24,713 nt of DNA from NCBI GenBank assembly GCA_002348465.1, contig DEBI01000114.1, positions 1 to 24,713 of the forward strand, read 5' to 3'. The translations under genes were made by a program, and so were the position numbers. This stretch comes from Gemmatimonadales bacterium UBA2960. Its GTDB lineage: Bacteria > Gemmatimonadota > Gemmatimonadetes > Longimicrobiales > Gaopeijiaceae. Each line of letters starts with the position of its first letter. Position 1 is the stretch's first letter. Positions 24,045 through 24,713 of the stretch are shown here, piece after piece. The notes under the pieces were generated by a model. That model was given only the letters and a program-made list of their open reading frames with translations. It searched no databases and was not told the DNA's origin.

Positions 24045-24069
24045 ACCACTTCATCCCACTTCGTACCAC
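24045..24069. promoter_or_regulatory. MraZ box: three 10-bp-phased repeats
   Basis: ACCAC (24045-24049), CCCAC (24055-24059) and ACCAC (24065-24069) are spaced exactly 10 bases; on the minus strand they read GTGGT/GTGGG/GTGGT. The spacers TTCAT and TTCGT are also alike. This matches the known MraZ operator, TGGG-type direct repeats separated by five bases. Weaker phased units may flank it (CCCAT at 24035, TGCAC at 24075). Position just after the promoter suits autorepression. Confidence 0.83.
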
Positions 24070-24082
24070 CTGAGTGCACCGC

Positions 24083-24514
24083 GTGAACGGTTTCGTAGGG
24101 CAATACGAGCATCAGATGGATCAGAAGGGACGCGTCAGCCTCCCGTCGGCGTTCCGGCGTGAGGCCGATGGTGATCGCTTCGTCCTACTGCAATGGGAGT
24201 CGCGGTATTTGACCCTTTTTCCGGAGACTAAGTGGCAGGATGTCCAGCAGGAGCTTCTCAAGTTCCGGCGCGCGGATCCGGCTGCTTGGAATCAAGTTCG
24301 TTTGGTTATAGGGCAGGCGGTTGAGGTGTCACCTGATAAGCAAGGTAGAATCCTCGTCCCGGCAGCTCTTCAGGATGCTGCGAATCTCTCGGGAACAGTT
24401 TTACTCATCGGCAATCTCGACCGAGTAGAACTCTGGGACCCGGCGACATACGGAGAACTCGTCAAAGAGCAGGCAGGAGATTTCCAGCACTTCGCCCACA
24501 AGCTCTTCGGTTAG
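24083..24514 (+). CDS. mraZ: Transcriptional regulator MraZ
   Basis: A 143-residue protein with two AbrB/SpoVT-like swapped-hairpin halves: GQYEHQMDQKGRVSLPSAFR at the N-terminus and VEVSPDKQGRILVPAAL in the second half, each with the DxxGR core that binds DNA. MraZ forms ring oligomers and represses the division and cell-wall cluster through the repeats just upstream. GTG 24083 (MNGFVGQYEH) fits the family length; GTG 24074 in the same frame would add three residues. Neither has a clear ribosome-binding site. rsmH follows five bases after the stop. Confidence 0.96.
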   Translation: MNGFVGQYEHQMDQKGRVSLPSAFRREADGDRFVLLQWESRYLTLFPETKWQDVQQELLKFRRADPAAWNQVRLVIGQAVEVSPDKQGRILVPAALQDAANLSGTVLLIGNLDRVELWDPATYGELVKEQAGDFQHFAHKLFG

Positions 24515-24519
24515 CGCAT

Positions 24520-24713
24520 ATGTCCAGCTACCACGAACCGGTGATGGGTAAGGAGGTACTGGAATTAATGTGTACTGCCGAGGACGGGCTGTATCTCGAT
24601 GGCACTGTCGGCGGCGGTGGTCATACTAGGATGATACTTGAGTCGTCCAAGAAGTGTCGTGTAATCGCGGTCGACCGTGACCCAGAAGCCTTGGACGAGG
24701 CACGAAAGGTGCT
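24520..24713 (+). CDS. rsmH: 16S rRNA (cytosine-1402 N4) methyltransferase RsmH (3' end cut by window)
   Basis: The first 64 codons are present. HEPVMGKEVLELM (5-17), DGTVGGGGHT (the SAM-binding glycine motif) and AVDRDPEALDEA (the acidic SAM-binding loop) are the standard RsmH N-terminus. It methylates N4 of C1402 in 16S rRNA. It lies in the usual place after mraZ, with five bases between, so it is probably translated by coupling. The frame runs off the window without a stop. Confidence 0.97.
   Translation, partial: MSSYHEPVMGKEVLELMCTAEDGLYLDGTVGGGGHTRMILESSKKCRVIAVDRDPEALDEARKV

Overview
The window reads as chromosomal DNA of a Gram-negative bacterium of moderate GC. Outer-membrane, periplasmic and lipoprotein signals are frequent. 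The best guess for the lineage is Gemmatimonadota or a close relative. It rests on gene content: a GMC oxidoreductase with a gluconate-2-dehydrogenase subunit-3 partner, DUF2911, DUF5009/HGSNAT-like and DPP-IV-like S9 proteins, and a TPR protein just ahead of mraZ-rsmH. This is an inference, not a marker-gene placement. Nearly all genes look intact. No insertion sequence, CRISPR array, rRNA or tRNA was seen.

Layout. 1-3170 (+): 3' end of a gluconate 2-dehydrogenase subunit 3-like gene, a GMC flavoprotein overlapping it by ATGA, and a TakP-like TRAP solute-binding protein; together they look like uptake and oxidation of an organic acid or sugar acid. 3347-5107 (+): a short Omp85/BamA-type outer-membrane protein with one POTRA-like domain. 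5122-9543 (-): a two-gene NAD-dependent formate dehydrogenase operon. 9688-10989 (-): a DUF4105/Lnb-type membrane protein. 11242-11448 (+): a small membrane protein. 11470-14061 (-): a secreted DPP-IV-like peptidase. 14377-16962 (+): fdhD, mobA and a heparan-glucosaminide acetyltransferase-like membrane protein. 17056-19525 (+): a mono-heme cytochrome c lipoprotein and an orphan PAS histidine kinase. 19542-20930 (-): a glycerophosphodiesterase and a DUF2911 protein. 21148-23633 (+): a hotdog thioesterase and a secreted TPR protein. 24003-24713 (+): the start of the division and cell wall (dcw) cluster, with promoter, MraZ box, mraZ and partial rsmH.

The main finding is that the formate dehydrogenase catalytic subunit is a selenoprotein. 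An in-frame UGA (6780-6778, minus strand) stands at the Mo-ligand position and splits what would otherwise look like two genes of 359 and 535 codons. A hairpin with the apical sequence GGUCU lies at the same distance from the UGA as in E. coli fdhF. The same subunit lacks the His/Cys ligands of the NuoG-type N-terminal [4Fe-4S] cluster. Its partner is a NuoE-NuoF fusion. The maturation genes fdhD and mobA lie about 5 kb away on the other strand and would serve this enzyme; selenocysteine machinery must be elsewhere in the genome.

Other points of interest are a MraZ operator of 10-bp-phased repeats between the mraZ promoter and gene, a five-codon mini-ORF whose stop overlaps the histidine kinase start, a hairpin that could mask the peptidase ribosome-binding site, and a TRAP binding protein whose signal peptide has lost its hydrophobic core.
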